A stretch of 64,000 nucleotides of DNA. It comes from an uncultured Eubacterium sp. (GTDB lineage: Bacteria > Bacillota > Clostridia > Lachnospirales > Lachnospiraceae). Of this stretch, positions 1 to 7,155 are shown piece by piece (position 1 is the stretch's first letter; the number at the start of each line of letters is the position of its first letter). The notes below the pieces were generated by a model. The model had not been told where the DNA came from. It worked only from the letters and a program-made list of their open reading frames with translations, and ran no database searches. The stretch lies in the NCBI GenBank assembly GCA_910584595.1, contig CAJUBQ010000008.1:1-64000 (forward strand), read 5' to 3'. The position numbers and the translations under genes were made by a program.

Positions 1-442
1 CAAGCGCAAGCCGCTGTTTCATTCCCAAAGAGAATTTCCCTACGGCTTTATTGCCTGTTTCTGCAATCCCTAACATTGACAACGTTTCCATGATGTTTTC
101 CGAAGCGCAGCATTCGTGGCCTGCGCCCATGTACCGGCAATGGAGTTCCATGTTCTCGTATGCGCTTAAATGGCTGTAAAAAACAGGGCTTTCAATAATG
201 CTGCCGATACGGGAGAAAACGGGATTGTTCCCCTTGTCGAGAGTTTCGCCTAATAAACATACCGTACCTGTATCGGGGAAAATGATGTGGTACAGTGTTT
301 TCATCAGCGAAGTTTTTCCTGCGCCGTTTGCGCCCAGAAATCCGTATACTTCCCCTTGCCTTACATTCATGCAAATATCATTCAGTATGGGGCTGCCCTC
401 TATGGATTTTGATAAATGCCGGACTTCAACCGCATTTGTCAT
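1..442 (-). CDS. ABC transporter ATP-binding protein, BcrA type (partial, runs off left edge)
   Basis: Translating the minus strand from the ATG at 440-442 gives an open frame that reaches base 1, so the C-terminal half is outside the window. Visible are the Walker A motif GANGAGKTS near residue 40, the Q-loop region and the signature FSLGMKQRLA at the edge; Walker B is not in the window. The sequence style (MTNAVEVRHLSK start, long insert ending in ESPVFYSHLSAYENM) matches exporter ATPases of the bacitracin/lantibiotic immunity class; that assignment is family knowledge. The start overlaps the stop of the upstream DUF4177 gene by 4 nt (ATGA), so the two are translationally coupled and belong to one operon led by the TetR gene. 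A membrane partner would be expected beyond the left edge. No frameshift is seen. Confidence 0.85.
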   Translation of the reverse strand, partial: MTNAVEVRHLSKSIEGSPILNDICMNVRQGEVYGFLGANGAGKTSLMKTLYHIIFPDTGTVCLLGETLDKGNNPVFSRIGSIIESPVFYSHLSAYENMELHCRYMGAGHECCASENIMETLSMLGIAETGNKAVGKFSLGMKQRLAL

Positions 443-669
443 TCGCCCGCCCCCTTTTTGGGGCATAGCCGCCTTTTGAATATCAGAGTTGCTTTCTGTG
501 CGATTCCGATAAGAGAATATTGGGAGCTGCCTATACACGGATAGGCAAAACAAGTAACCAGCTCCCAACCGTCCTTACCGTAATGATTCAGTTTATCAGA
601 CAGCGACTTTTCGGAATGTTCTGTTTCCTTGCTGTCAATTACTATCGTTTTGTACTCAAATTCTGTCAT
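439..669 (-). CDS. DUF4177 family small protein
   Basis: A 76-residue protein starting MTEFEYKTIVI and containing the conserved core LNHYGKDGWELVTCF, typical of the DUF4177 family of short cytosolic proteins of unknown role. It starts 11 nt downstream of the TetR stop and its own stop overlaps the ABC ATPase start by 4 nt, so it sits in the middle of a three-gene transcript. There is no signal peptide or membrane segment. Its function is not known; the context only suggests that it accompanies the exporter under TetR control. Confidence 0.75.
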   Translation of the reverse strand: MTEFEYKTIVIDSKETEHSEKSLSDKLNHYGKDGWELVTCFAYPCIGSSQYSLIGIAQKATLIFKRRLCPKKGAGE

Positions 670-680
670 AAAAATCTCCT

Positions 681-1271
681 TTACTCAAAAATATCTGCCA
701 CAAGGCTATCCACCATAAAATCAAAAACAGCGAAATAATCACAAGTGACGGAAAGCGTTTCTTTTGCATTGATTGTTGACAGCAGCGCACTCAAAATTCC
801 ATACGCCTGTGCTTCCTCCATTTTCAGATTGAGGTCTGCGGCATGGATAACCTGTCTGAAAAAATCGAAACTGTCAAACTTGATTTTCTTAATCGTTTCT
901 TCCGGCAGCTTTGTCACAAAAGACTGAAAATCCGGCGTATTGACATTGTAGAGGAACGGCTTGCTGTCGTATTCCCGAAAAAGCCTTTTCATGGACTGTG
1001 CAAAGCCCTCTTTCGTCCGGCTGTTCCTGTTTATGTCGATAATCTTTTCTGTCAACCTCCTTTGTATGTCTGTGATTGTTTCAAGGAATAAATCTTCCTT
1101 TGTCGGGTAGAGCGTATAAAAAGTACCGATAGATATAACTGCCTTATCGCATAGATTCTTAATGCTTGTCTTTTTGTACCCTTGCGCTATCCAACATTCC
1201 TCGCATAGTTCTTCCAGCTTTTTGCGGATTGCTTTTTTATCAGCGTCCGAAAGGACTGGCTTTGACGGCAT
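681..1271 (-). CDS. TetR/AcrR family transcriptional regulator
   Basis: A 196-residue protein with an N-terminal TetR helix-turn-helix (about residues 15-60, with KKTSIKNLCDKA, ISIGTFYTLYPTKEDLF) followed by a helical ligand-binding domain of normal length. It is the first gene of the operon with the DUF4177 protein and the ABC ATPase. A consensus promoter and a perfect 16-bp palindrome lie immediately upstream, so it very probably represses its own operon and is relieved by a compound handled by the exporter (inference). The effector cannot be told from sequence. Confidence 0.88.
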   Translation of the reverse strand: MPSKPVLSDADKKAIRKKLEELCEECWIAQGYKKTSIKNLCDKAVISIGTFYTLYPTKEDLFLETITDIQRRLTEKIIDINRNSRTKEGFAQSMKRLFREYDSKPFLYNVNTPDFQSFVTKLPEETIKKIKFDSFDFFRQVIHAADLNLKMEEAQAYGILSALLSTINAKETLSVTCDYFAVFDFMVDSLVADIFE

Positions 1272-1302
1272 AGTTTTACTTCTCCTTTCTGTATAATTTT
1301 AT

Positions 1303-1365
1303 TTGCGAATATTCGCAATATATATTCGCAATCAATATAATAGCACGATTGACAGCTGTTGTCAA
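1303..1365 (-). promoter_or_regulatory. Sigma-A promoter and TetR operator
   Basis: On the minus strand a -35 TTGACA (1360-1365) is followed after exactly 17 nt by a -10 TATTAT (1337-1342). Just downstream lies the perfect palindrome TTGCGAATATTCGCAA (1303-1318) and an extra half-site ATTCGCAAT on the + strand at 1323-1331. Its position between -10 and the start codon is what a TetR repressor needs to block initiation. The promoter is seen directly; the assignment of the palindrome to this TetR protein is inference from adjacency. Confidence 0.8.
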
Positions 1366-1512
1366 GTAGGGAGCTTGATTTAGCAATGCCGAACACCCCC
1401 AGTCAGGAAATCACTCGTTACATTATAGGAAGTATTTTAGCTAACTGATAGAACTGAACAGACATACTCTGAAACCATATTATTTCCCGAAAATCTCTAC
1501 GATTAAAGGGAT

Positions 1513-1930
1513 AGCGCCATTGTCGGTATTTTGGAGCGCATGGACTACTGTCGGCATACAGTGAACTTCAAAAGCTACTCCAAATCCCACAAGCTGAAAA
1601 AGCGGATTCCAACTACAAAGAAACAGCAGGCTATCTTCTTCAATACCCATAAAGCGATTGTGGTGGACGCTGTTTTGAACGGGTGCAGGAGCTAAGGACA
1701 AACAAACGCCGCCCCACAAAAGCAGACAGGGAGTGTTTTCCGTCTTAGTATATTGAAGTGCAGACTGTGAAAGTAAGCTACATTTCGCTACCTGTAACAA
1801 TTTCAACGGCTCACAAGACCATTACCGCTGTGCAAAGTACAAGAACAATACGGGAAGCTGTACGGCTCACTTTATCTGCAAGGATTTCCTTTCTGCCACG
1901 CAACCAAAACGGCAAGGCGCATAGGAAATC
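1513..1930 (+). pseudogene. Decayed large serine recombinase fragment
   Basis: Plus-strand translation gives two disconnected pieces of a large serine recombinase. From about 1522 the frame reads ILERMDYC, HTVNFKSYSKSHKLKKR and TTKKQQAIF, ending in a stop at about 1694. A second piece from about 1734, interrupted by a stop, reads SKLHFATC, GSQDHYRCAKYKNNTGSC and TAHFIC, the zinc-ribbon region of these enzymes. The catalytic N-terminal domain and the C-terminal coiled coil are missing. This is a relic of an integrative element of the Tn4451/Tn5397 recombinase class. It is unrelated in sequence to the intact recombinase near 52 kb. Its closeness to the TetR-ABC module suggests, without proving it, that the module arrived with an element. 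Confidence 0.7.
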
Positions 1931-1993
1931 GAAAAGACGGTACAGCCCTTGTAATCGGGGCTATACCGCCTAATCTGAAATTACTTCCCTCTA

Positions 1994-2100
1994 ACCGTAA
2001 CCCTTTGAGATTGCGGTATTTCAAAGCCTTCCGGCCTGTTCATTTACAAAGCCTGTTTAGAACTTCCCAGCATTCACTGCTTCCTCCACGGAAACGGCAA
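1994..2100 (+). repeat. Left copy of a direct repeat derived from the GGGtGRT gene 3' end (attL-like)
   Basis: This stretch aligns without gaps to 5369-5475 at about 88 % identity (13 mismatches in 107 by hand count). It includes the terminator half and, on the minus strand, a copy of the last codons of the GGGtGRT gene (VSVEEAVNAGKF then a stop at 2057-2059). It has no upstream coding sequence, so it is an isolated 3'-end duplicate, as left by an element that integrates into the end of a gene and restores that end. Confidence 0.75.
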
Positions 2101-2132
2101 CCACTGCATTTTCAAGGCTTTCCGGCTTTTTT

Positions 2133-2152
2133 GTTGCCTGTGTGTTGCCTAC
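2133..2152 (+). other. Putative integrase arm-type sites (left)
   Basis: Two tandem motifs, GTTGCCTGT and GTTGCCTAC, lie just inside the left direct repeat. The same arrangement with GTAGCCTAC twice occurs at 5267-5286 just inside the right repeat, in the same orientation and with the same 11-bp period. Such paired repeats are the usual arm-binding sites of tyrosine integrases; no binding data are available. Confidence 0.45.
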
Positions 2153-2247
2153 TCAGGGAATTTTCTAGCTTGCGAGCGCTTTTCACCACAATTTTATGTA
2201 TCAGACACTCAGGTATTTCCGACGGTTTTGCCATGATCAATCTATGA

Positions 2248-2652
2248 TTATACAGCTAAAATACATTTTTCATCATATCCCGGAATAAGAGAGTCGTGCG
2301 TAATAAAAATCATATTTTCTGTTATGGCCTGACAGATCAGCATTCTGTCAAACGGGTCTTTGTGCGGCGGCGTCCCCGCGCTGCGTTTCAGGCCTTCCAT
2401 TGCAAAAATATGTTCTTCTTTTATTGATACTTTGCGAAATTCTGCCTGCCCGCAATATTCTGAAAGCTCTTTTGCTGAAACAGGCATCGCATCTGGATGT
2501 ATCAAACGCTTTATTTCTACTTCCCATAATGAAATGATGCTATAATAAATTTCATTTTCTTCGTTCTCAATGAGTTTTCTTGCTTTTTCTGGCAGCCGCC
2601 TGTCATTGGACAGTGTCCAGAGAAGAATATGTGTATCCAACAGAATCCTCAT
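2248..2652 (-). CDS. vapC: VapC-type PIN-domain toxin
   Basis: A 134-residue PIN nuclease starting MRILLDTHILLW. The acidic PIN residues are visible: the first Asp in LLDTHILLW, the Glu in SIISLWEVEIK, the Asp in DPFDRMLICQA and the last Asp in IFITHD. The ATG at 2650-2652 is chosen because it overlaps the antitoxin stop by 4 nt (ATGA) and gives the canonical family N-terminus; a longer frame upstream adds 13 residues unlike the family. PIN toxins of this class cut tRNA or rRNA when freed from the antitoxin (family knowledge). It lies in the element remnant, consistent with an addiction or defence role. Confidence 0.85.
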   Translation of the reverse strand: MRILLDTHILLWTLSNDRRLPEKARKLIENEENEIYYSIISLWEVEIKRLIHPDAMPVSAKELSEYCGQAEFRKVSIKEEHIFAMEGLKRSAGTPPHKDPFDRMLICQAITENMIFITHDSLIPGYDEKCILAV

Positions 2653-2891
2653 ATTTCCCCTCCAAACATTTCCCCGACCTCCTTGTCCCATGAGTCAAAT
2701 TCATCCGGAACTTTAAATTTTCCTTCTGCTACACCTATACGCTTTCCGGATGCTTTTTTAGGAATTAACGTCAACTGTGCAACAGCCTCCCCATTCTTTT
2801 CCAGATATATGACCTCTTCCTGCCTTGTTTCAAGCAGATTGACCAGTTTTAAAAAATCTATTTTTTCCTCAACTATATTAACCTGCGCCAT
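2649..2891 (-). CDS. vapB: Phd/YefM-type antitoxin paired with VapC
   Basis: An 80-residue protein starting MAQVNIVEEKIDF, with the DNA-binding antitoxin fold signature KLVNLLETRQEEVIYLEKNG and QLTLIP, then a C-terminal tail (FDSWDKEVGEMFGG) of the kind that wraps the toxin. The start at 2889-2891 is preceded by AGAGG at good spacing and gives the normal family N-terminus. Its stop overlaps the VapC start by 4 nt. It probably neutralises the toxin and represses the pair. Confidence 0.82.
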   Translation of the reverse strand: MAQVNIVEEKIDFLKLVNLLETRQEEVIYLEKNGEAVAQLTLIPKKASGKRIGVAEGKFKVPDEFDSWDKEVGEMFGGEI

Positions 2892-2982
2892 ATCCGTACC
2901 TCTCTTATCTAATCTCCGTCCAAACCAAATGTCATATCTACAACAATATAGTTCCAGCAAACACTACTCACAACATATTTAG

Positions 2983-3267
2983 CTATGTATGCCTCTTTTT
3001 TGATGGACATATTTCGTGATCCGGATCATACCACAATACATGAAAATGCTCCTTCTCCCGAATCCCTACTACACGAAGTCGGTTCTGCAGTGCAAATGAA
3101 AATATGGAATCCTCATATCCATCTAAATGCCTTGCCTTAAACCTGTCAAATGCATCATTCGATAACTTATCAAATGAAATCAGGTGATGCTTAGATTTTC
3201 CTTCATCATGAGTCTGGCCTTTTACCTCTGCCCACGACATATTACTATAATGAATCATTTTCTCCAT
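2983..3267 (-). CDS. Small conserved protein, possible toxin partner of the DUF4065 protein
   Basis: A 94-residue soluble protein. The C-terminal half carries a compact pattern, LRVVGIREKEHFHVLWYD followed by HEICPSKKRHT, which I associate with a widespread family of small prophage or island proteins but cannot name. It lies 93 nt downstream of the DUF4065 (Panacea) gene on the same strand and just upstream of vapBC. Panacea proteins are known antitoxins that pair with very different small toxins in the neighbouring position, so this gene is a candidate toxin (inference from position only). Confidence 0.55.
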   Translation of the reverse strand: MEKMIHYSNMSWAEVKGQTHDEGKSKHHLISFDKLSNDAFDRFKARHLDGYEDSIFSFALQNRLRVVGIREKEHFHVLWYDPDHEICPSKKRHT

Positions 3268-3360
3268 GACTTCACGATGTAAAAAATCATCCCTGTTCTT
3301 TTACTGTGCTTTTTAAACTTACTGTTGTCTTTTTTCTCTTTGTTATTTTATTTGCCATAT

Positions 3361-3795
3361 CTATAAACTTCCGTAATATTCTCCCATGCTTTCTTTCGTA
3401 ATAACCGTTTTGCACTTAGCCCCCTCCGGCAAGCCATTCCTTGCATCTTTCCAGGGTGCTTCACTATGTGACAATTCTCTTAGATCGTACGGCTCCATAT
3501 CTCCATAATCACGAAGCACAACATTTACTGAATCTTTTTCATCTTCTGTCAAATTTTCCAAAGTCCCCTTGGAGAAATCATTTATATCAACAGAAAACTT
3601 CCCCTGATGCGCATGGAACAGTTCCGGGCATACAGGACCGTTTGCCCAGGCTTCAAAGTCTTCCTCAAAAATTGGGTTTCCTGTCCAGGCCAAATGCCAC
3701 GCCTGCGAATAATAACACAGCTTTTGAAGTTTCCATGTGCTCAATTCACCGCATTTATACAAAATATATTTTGTCACATCAAAAACCGTTGCCAT
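3361..3795 (-). CDS. Panacea-domain (DUF4065/SocA-like) protein, probable antitoxin
   Basis: A 144-residue protein starting MATVFDVTKYILYKCGE, with the strongly conserved Panacea core WKLQKLCYYSQAWHLAW, FEAWANGPVCPELFHAH. The ATG at 3793-3795 is chosen because AAGGAGGG precedes it and because the extra upstream residues of the longer frame do not belong to the family. Panacea proteins act as antitoxins in PanAT systems, and phage relatives (GepA) were also described. The adjacent 94-residue gene would then be the toxin. Other possibilities are a phage accessory protein or a proteolysis adaptor of the SocA type. Confidence 0.82.
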   Translation of the reverse strand: MATVFDVTKYILYKCGELSTWKLQKLCYYSQAWHLAWTGNPIFEEDFEAWANGPVCPELFHAHQGKFSVDINDFSKGTLENLTEDEKDSVNVVLRDYGDMEPYDLRELSHSEAPWKDARNGLPEGAKCKTVITKESMGEYYGSL

Positions 3796-3984
3796 GCCTT
3801 TCCCTCCTTCGCGCCATCTAATCCCTCTGATTGTGTACATACATTTCTTTACACCTGCGAACGCATCTATTGTTAATAATACTATATGCTTTCCATTTGG
3901 CTCTGTCAATATTCCTGCCTGTTGTTTTTACAAAATACATCTTCCACTGTCCGTATTCTATCCCTCATACTCCGAACACAAAAA

Positions 3985-4011
3985 TACCGCAGCCTGTTTC
4001 AGGGTGCGGTA
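3985..4011 (-). terminator. Stem-loop downstream of the 81-residue phage-type gene
   Basis: TACCGCA (3985-3991) pairs with TGCGGTA (4005-4011), with extra pairing in the loop (CCTG/CAGG). On the minus strand the run of T after the stem (complement of the A tract at 3979-3984) makes a plausible intrinsic terminator. The motif closely resembles the GGGtGRT terminator at 5368-5393. Confidence 0.5.
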
Positions 4012-4018
4012 CTTCATT

Positions 4019-4264
4019 TCAATGCCTTTCACTTGTTTCATTATAAACATAGCCTGTTTCTTCCCAGAATTTCATCGGCGATATGTAATAGTCATACTGG
4101 GAACAGCCATCTTTCTTGAAAGCAACCCCGAATTTCAGAAACCCAAGAATGATGCCCTGGCGGATAAACTGCTGGTCTTTCTTCATTACTCTTGCCGCAA
4201 CTGATACTGGAACATTCTCCCCTGTAAATTTAGACACTTCCAGATACACTTTGTTTCTATCCAT
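4019..4264 (-). CDS. Phage-type small DNA-binding/excisionase-like protein
   Basis: An 81-residue protein of the kind common in clostridial prophages: a region VSVAARVMKKDQQFIRQGI resembling a MerR/excisionase winged helix, then FLKFGVAFKKDG and YYISPMKFWEETG. GGAGG lies 9 nt upstream of the ATG. It most likely binds DNA, either as a regulator or as a recombination directionality factor of the decayed element; this is inference. There is no transmembrane segment. Confidence 0.55.
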   Translation of the reverse strand: MDRNKVYLEVSKFTGENVPVSVAARVMKKDQQFIRQGIILGFLKFGVAFKKDGCSQYDYYISPMKFWEETGYVYNETSERH

Positions 4265-4374
4265 GAGTCAACGCCTCCCTCCCGTTTTAACCAACACCGC
4301 AATAATGCCGTTAATTCCCGCTGCTTCCTTACCAGATGCATATCCATAGCGCTTTCCTTTATAAGAGGTTCTCC

Positions 4375-5040
4375 TCATATCTGCGCAAGGCTGGATTTCA
4401 TAAAGAGCGGAATTTCATATTTCCTGCTACTCTCCATGATCTGCTCAATCCATTCTCTTTTAGGTACACCCTTTTCTTTCTGTATGCCGGTCTCTGCTCC
4501 TACAATCATCCAATCCAGGTTTTCAAATCTTGCATCCATATCACGAGTATGCAAATCTTCCAAGATCGGCTCAATGCTTATAAAAGTATTGCAATATTCT
4601 GGCAAAAGCCATGTTTTGTCAAACTGCGCTTCTGTCGTAACACTCATTCCATACCATAAATTAAATATTCCTGGTATTGTGTATGCATCCATGCCGTATT
4701 CATTGTATCTCTGTGGATTCTTCGTCAGGAACAGGTAATTATGCTGCGGGGCTTTCTCACAAGCTGCAAACACTTCATCAATCCAGCTATCCGGTACCCA
4801 CTCACCAAACAAATCAGACATAGAGCATACAAAAATATTCCTGCTTTGTTTGCCTATATAATCGTTTAGTCTGTATCTGTGGAATGTCGGCTCAAATCCA
4901 AAGGGATATGGGGCTTTTTGGCTCGTTTTGGATACGATTACGGGATTCATTCAGTTTATGGTTTTTTCTTACCGGACTCCCTCCGATAAACATATGAAAT
5001 TTATCTTCTGTACTAAATCTCTTTGCTATTCCTTTTGCAT
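4375..5040 (-). pseudogene. Broken DUF5131 (phage Gp37/Gp68) radical-SAM-like protein
   Basis: The frame from the ATG at 4950 gives the C-terminal 191 residues of a DUF5131 protein (YPFGFEPTFHRYRLNDY, NIFVCSMSDLFGEWVPD, QHNYLFLTKNPQRY). The matching N-terminal part is in another frame further up (AKGIAKRFSTED, HMFIGG, HKLNESRNRIQN), with a one-base shift near an A tract at about 4915-4920. Upstream of about 5040 homology stops where the family would show the Cys-rich NPxxGC..CYA motif, and integrase sequence begins on the opposite strand. The gene is therefore truncated and frameshifted and cannot make the Fe-S cluster site. Confidence 0.68.
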
Positions 5041-5206
5041 GCCGCACGACCCGCGCAAGACATTCATCACTATGGCAAAGAAAGCTGAGGTTGACGAATA
5101 CGTAATAAAACGGCTGATCGGCCACCGCATCACAGACATAACAGAAGGGACCTATACAGAGCGCGATCTGGAATGGTTAAGAGACGAACTGGAAAAGATG
5201 CCGTAA
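5040..5206 (+). pseudogene. C-terminal fragment of a tyrosine integrase
   Basis: Plus-strand translation gives HDPRKTFITMAKKAEVDEY then IKRLIGHRITDITEGTYTER and a stop. These are the last boxes of phage-type tyrosine integrases: HxxR (here HDPR), the GH pair and the region ending in the catalytic Tyr (TYTERDLEWL). Everything N-terminal is missing; upstream sequence switches at about 5040 to the inverted DUF5131 fragment. It sits just inside the right direct repeat, the normal place for an integrase gene. Confidence 0.75.
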
Positions 5207-5266
5207 GCCCTGTGGCTGCGGCTTTTTCCGTGTTTGCACATCTCAAAATTTTGTCACCTTCACCCT

Positions 5267-5286
5267 GTAGCCTACGTGTAGCCTAC
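5267..5286 (+). other. Putative integrase arm-type sites (right)
   Basis: Two tandem copies of GTAGCCTAC with an 11-bp period lie between the integrase fragment and the right direct repeat. They mirror the similar pair at 2133-2152, supporting the reading of both as arm sites of the lost integrase. Confidence 0.45.
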
Positions 5287-5367
5287 CCGTTGCATACGGA
5301 GCCAATTTTTCCACTTTCCACAGCCTTCCACGCCAAATTCCCATTTCCCGGGTTCCGGACATAAAAA

Positions 5368-5393
5368 TACCGCAACCCCTTGAGATTGCGGTA
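5368..5393 (-). terminator. Terminator of the NifU-like/GGGtGRT operon
   Basis: TACCGCAA (5368-5375) pairs with TTGCGGTA (5386-5393) over a 10-nt loop. On the minus strand it follows the GGGtGRT stop by about 40 nt and leads into a T tract. Part of it is duplicated at 1994-2020. Confidence 0.7.
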
Positions 5394-5475
5394 TTTCAAA
5401 GCCCTGCGGCCTGTTCATTTACAAATTCCGTTTAAAACTTCCCAGCATTCGCCGCTTCCTCCACGGAAACTGCAA
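5369..5475 (+). repeat. Right copy of the direct repeat (attR-like), overlapping the intact GGGtGRT 3' end
   Basis: This is the partner of 1994-2100. It spans the operon terminator and the last 14 or so codons of the intact GGGtGRT gene, so the gene on this side is complete while the left copy is an orphan. Confidence 0.72.
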
Positions 5476-6442
5476 CTGCAACAGTAGCGCCAACCATCGG
5501 GTTATTGCCCATTCCAATCAGCCCCATCATCTCAACATGAGCCGGTACAGAGGAAGACCCGGCGAACTGTGCATCTGAATGCATACGTCCCATTGTATCT
5601 GTCATACCATAGGAAGCCGGCCCTGCAGCCATATTATCCGGATGAAGCGTACGTCCTGTGCCACCGCCGGATGCTACGGAGAAGTATTTCTTGCCCTGTT
5701 CGGTGCACTCTTTTTTGTATGTACCTGCAACCGGGTGCTGGAAACGTGTTGGGTTTGTAGAATTACCTGTAATAGATACGCCAACATTTTCATGATGCAT
5801 GATAGCTACACCTTCCTGCACGTCATCTGCGCCATAGCACTTCACTGAAGCACGAAGTCCTTCAGAATAAGGTTTTTCATAAACTACATTTAACTTTGCT
5901 TCTTTATAATCATACTTTGTCTCAACAAATGTAAAGCCGTTAATACGGGAAATGATCTGCGCAGCATCTTTTCCAAGACCGTTTAAGATAACGCGCAATG
6001 GCTGTTTACGTACTTTATTCGCTTTTTCAGCAATACCAATCGCTCCTTCTGCAGCGGCAAAAGATTCATGACCTGCTAAAAAGCAGAAACATTCTGTTTC
6101 TTCTTCCAGTAACATCTTACCTAAGTTCCCATGTCCAAGACCTACTTTTCTGTGATCCGCAACAGAACCAGGGATACAAAACGCCTGTAAGCCTTCTCCG
6201 ATGGCAGCTGCAGCGTCTGCTGCTTTTCTGCAGCCTTTTTTTATTGCAATTGCAGCGCCTACTGTATATGCCCAGCATGCATTTTCAAAACAAATCGGCT
6301 GGATCTTTTTTACCTGATCGTATACGTCAAGCCCAGCATCTTTCGTAATTTTCTCAGCTTCCTCGATAGAGCTGATACCGTAGTTGTTTAATACGGCGTT
6401 AATCTGGTCAATTCTTCTTTCATATGATTCAAATAATGCCAT
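5432..6442 (-). CDS. GGGtGRT protein
   Basis: A 336-residue cytosolic protein with the family-defining motif ASGGGTGRTLHPDN near residue 260, and conserved stretches NVGVSITGNSTNPTRFQHP and GMGNNPMVGATVAVAV. GGGAG precedes the ATG. It lies 20 nt downstream of the NifU-like scaffold gene; the two are found together in many anaerobes and probably act together, but the biochemical role is not established to my knowledge. The 3' end was the target of an integration event (see the duplicate at 1994-2100); the gene itself is intact. Confidence 0.85.
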   Translation of the reverse strand: MALFESYERRIDQINAVLNNYGISSIEEAEKITKDAGLDVYDQVKKIQPICFENACWAYTVGAAIAIKKGCRKAADAAAAIGEGLQAFCIPGSVADHRKVGLGHGNLGKMLLEEETECFCFLAGHESFAAAEGAIGIAEKANKVRKQPLRVILNGLGKDAAQIISRINGFTFVETKYDYKEAKLNVVYEKPYSEGLRASVKCYGADDVQEGVAIMHHENVGVSITGNSTNPTRFQHPVAGTYKKECTEQGKKYFSVASGGGTGRTLHPDNMAAGPASYGMTDTMGRMHSDAQFAGSSSVPAHVEMMGLIGMGNNPMVGATVAVAVSVEEAANAGKF

Positions 6443-6462
6443 GATTCTTCGTTCTCCCTTCC

Positions 6463-7155
6463 TTACTCTACTCTCGGATCAATAATCTTCGCAGCATCTG
6501 CTACACGTCCGTACTGTCCTTTCGCCTTTTCCCAGGCTGTGTTAGGATCATCACCTTTTTTAATAAAGTCAGTCATTTTGCCAAGAGAAACGAACTGATA
6601 TCCGATTACTTCGTCGTTTTCGTCCAAAGCAATACCGGTTACATAACCTTCTGCCATCTCCAAATAGCGAACACCTTTTTCTTTTGTCGCAAACATAGTG
6701 CCCACCTGGGAACGAAGCCCTTTCCCAAGATCCTCCAGTCCTGCACCAATTGCAAGGCCGTCATCAGAAAACGCGCTCTGTGTACGTCCATAAACGATCT
6801 GTAAGAACAACTCTCTCATTGCCGTATTAATCGCATCACATACAAGGTCTGTATTCAACGCTTCCAATATCGTCTTGCCTTGTAAAATTTCTGCTGCCAT
6901 TGCTGCAGAATGCGTCATACCAGAACATCCAAGAGTCTCGATGAGAGCCTCTTCGATAATGCCGTTCTTTACATTCAAAGTCAGCTTGCAGGCGCCCTGC
7001 TGTGGTGCACACCAGCCTACACCGTGTGTAAAACCGGAGATATCTTCAATTTTTTTAGAATGTACCCATTTCCCTTCTTCCGGGATTGGAGCCGGCTCGT
7101 GCTTTGCACCCTTAGCTACCGGACACATGTTTTGAACTTCGTGTGTGTAAATCAT
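6463..7155 (-). CDS. Iron-sulfur cluster assembly scaffold protein (NifU-like), GGGtGRT partner
   Basis: A 230-residue protein with a NifU/IscU-like N-terminal domain. Candidate cluster ligands are the Cys in GVGWCAPQQGAC, the Cys in ETLGCSGMTHSAAM and the Cys in NTDLVCDAIN. The C-terminal part is an extension specific to the GGGtGRT-linked branch. AAAGGAG lies 7 nt before the ATG. It is the first gene of a two-gene operon ending at the terminator at 5368. It is not the general SUF scaffold, since no sufBCDS genes are nearby; a dedicated client is possible but unknown. Confidence 0.82.
   Translation of the reverse strand: MIYTHEVQNMCPVAKGAKHEPAPIPEEGKWVHSKKIEDISGFTHGVGWCAPQQGACKLTLNVKNGIIEEALIETLGCSGMTHSAAMAAEILQGKTILEALNTDLVCDAINTAMRELFLQIVYGRTQSAFSDDGLAIGAGLEDLGKGLRSQVGTMFATKEKGVRYLEMAEGYVTGIALDENDEVIGYQFVSLGKMTDFIKKGDDPNTAWEKAKGQYGRVADAAKIIDPRVE

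Larger units (their letters stand above)
1994..5475. mobile_element. Remnant of an integrative element/prophage in the 3' end of the GGGtGRT gene
   Basis: The region is bounded by the two direct repeats at 1994-2100 and 5369-5475. It contains accessory genes only: VapBC, a DUF4065 gene, two small unknowns, a broken DUF5131 gene and the last ~55 codons of a tyrosine integrase next to the right repeat. Paired direct motifs at 2133-2152 and 5267-5286 look like integrase arm sites. The missing integrase N-terminus and the truncated DUF5131 gene meeting it head to head show a large internal deletion, so the element is no longer self-mobile. Confidence 0.65.

Noticed and set aside
3985..5393. The stem-loop at 3985-4011 as a third att copy
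   Set aside because: It resembles the GGGtGRT terminator only in the stem and a short flank, and carries no part of the gene end, so a terminator is the simpler reading.
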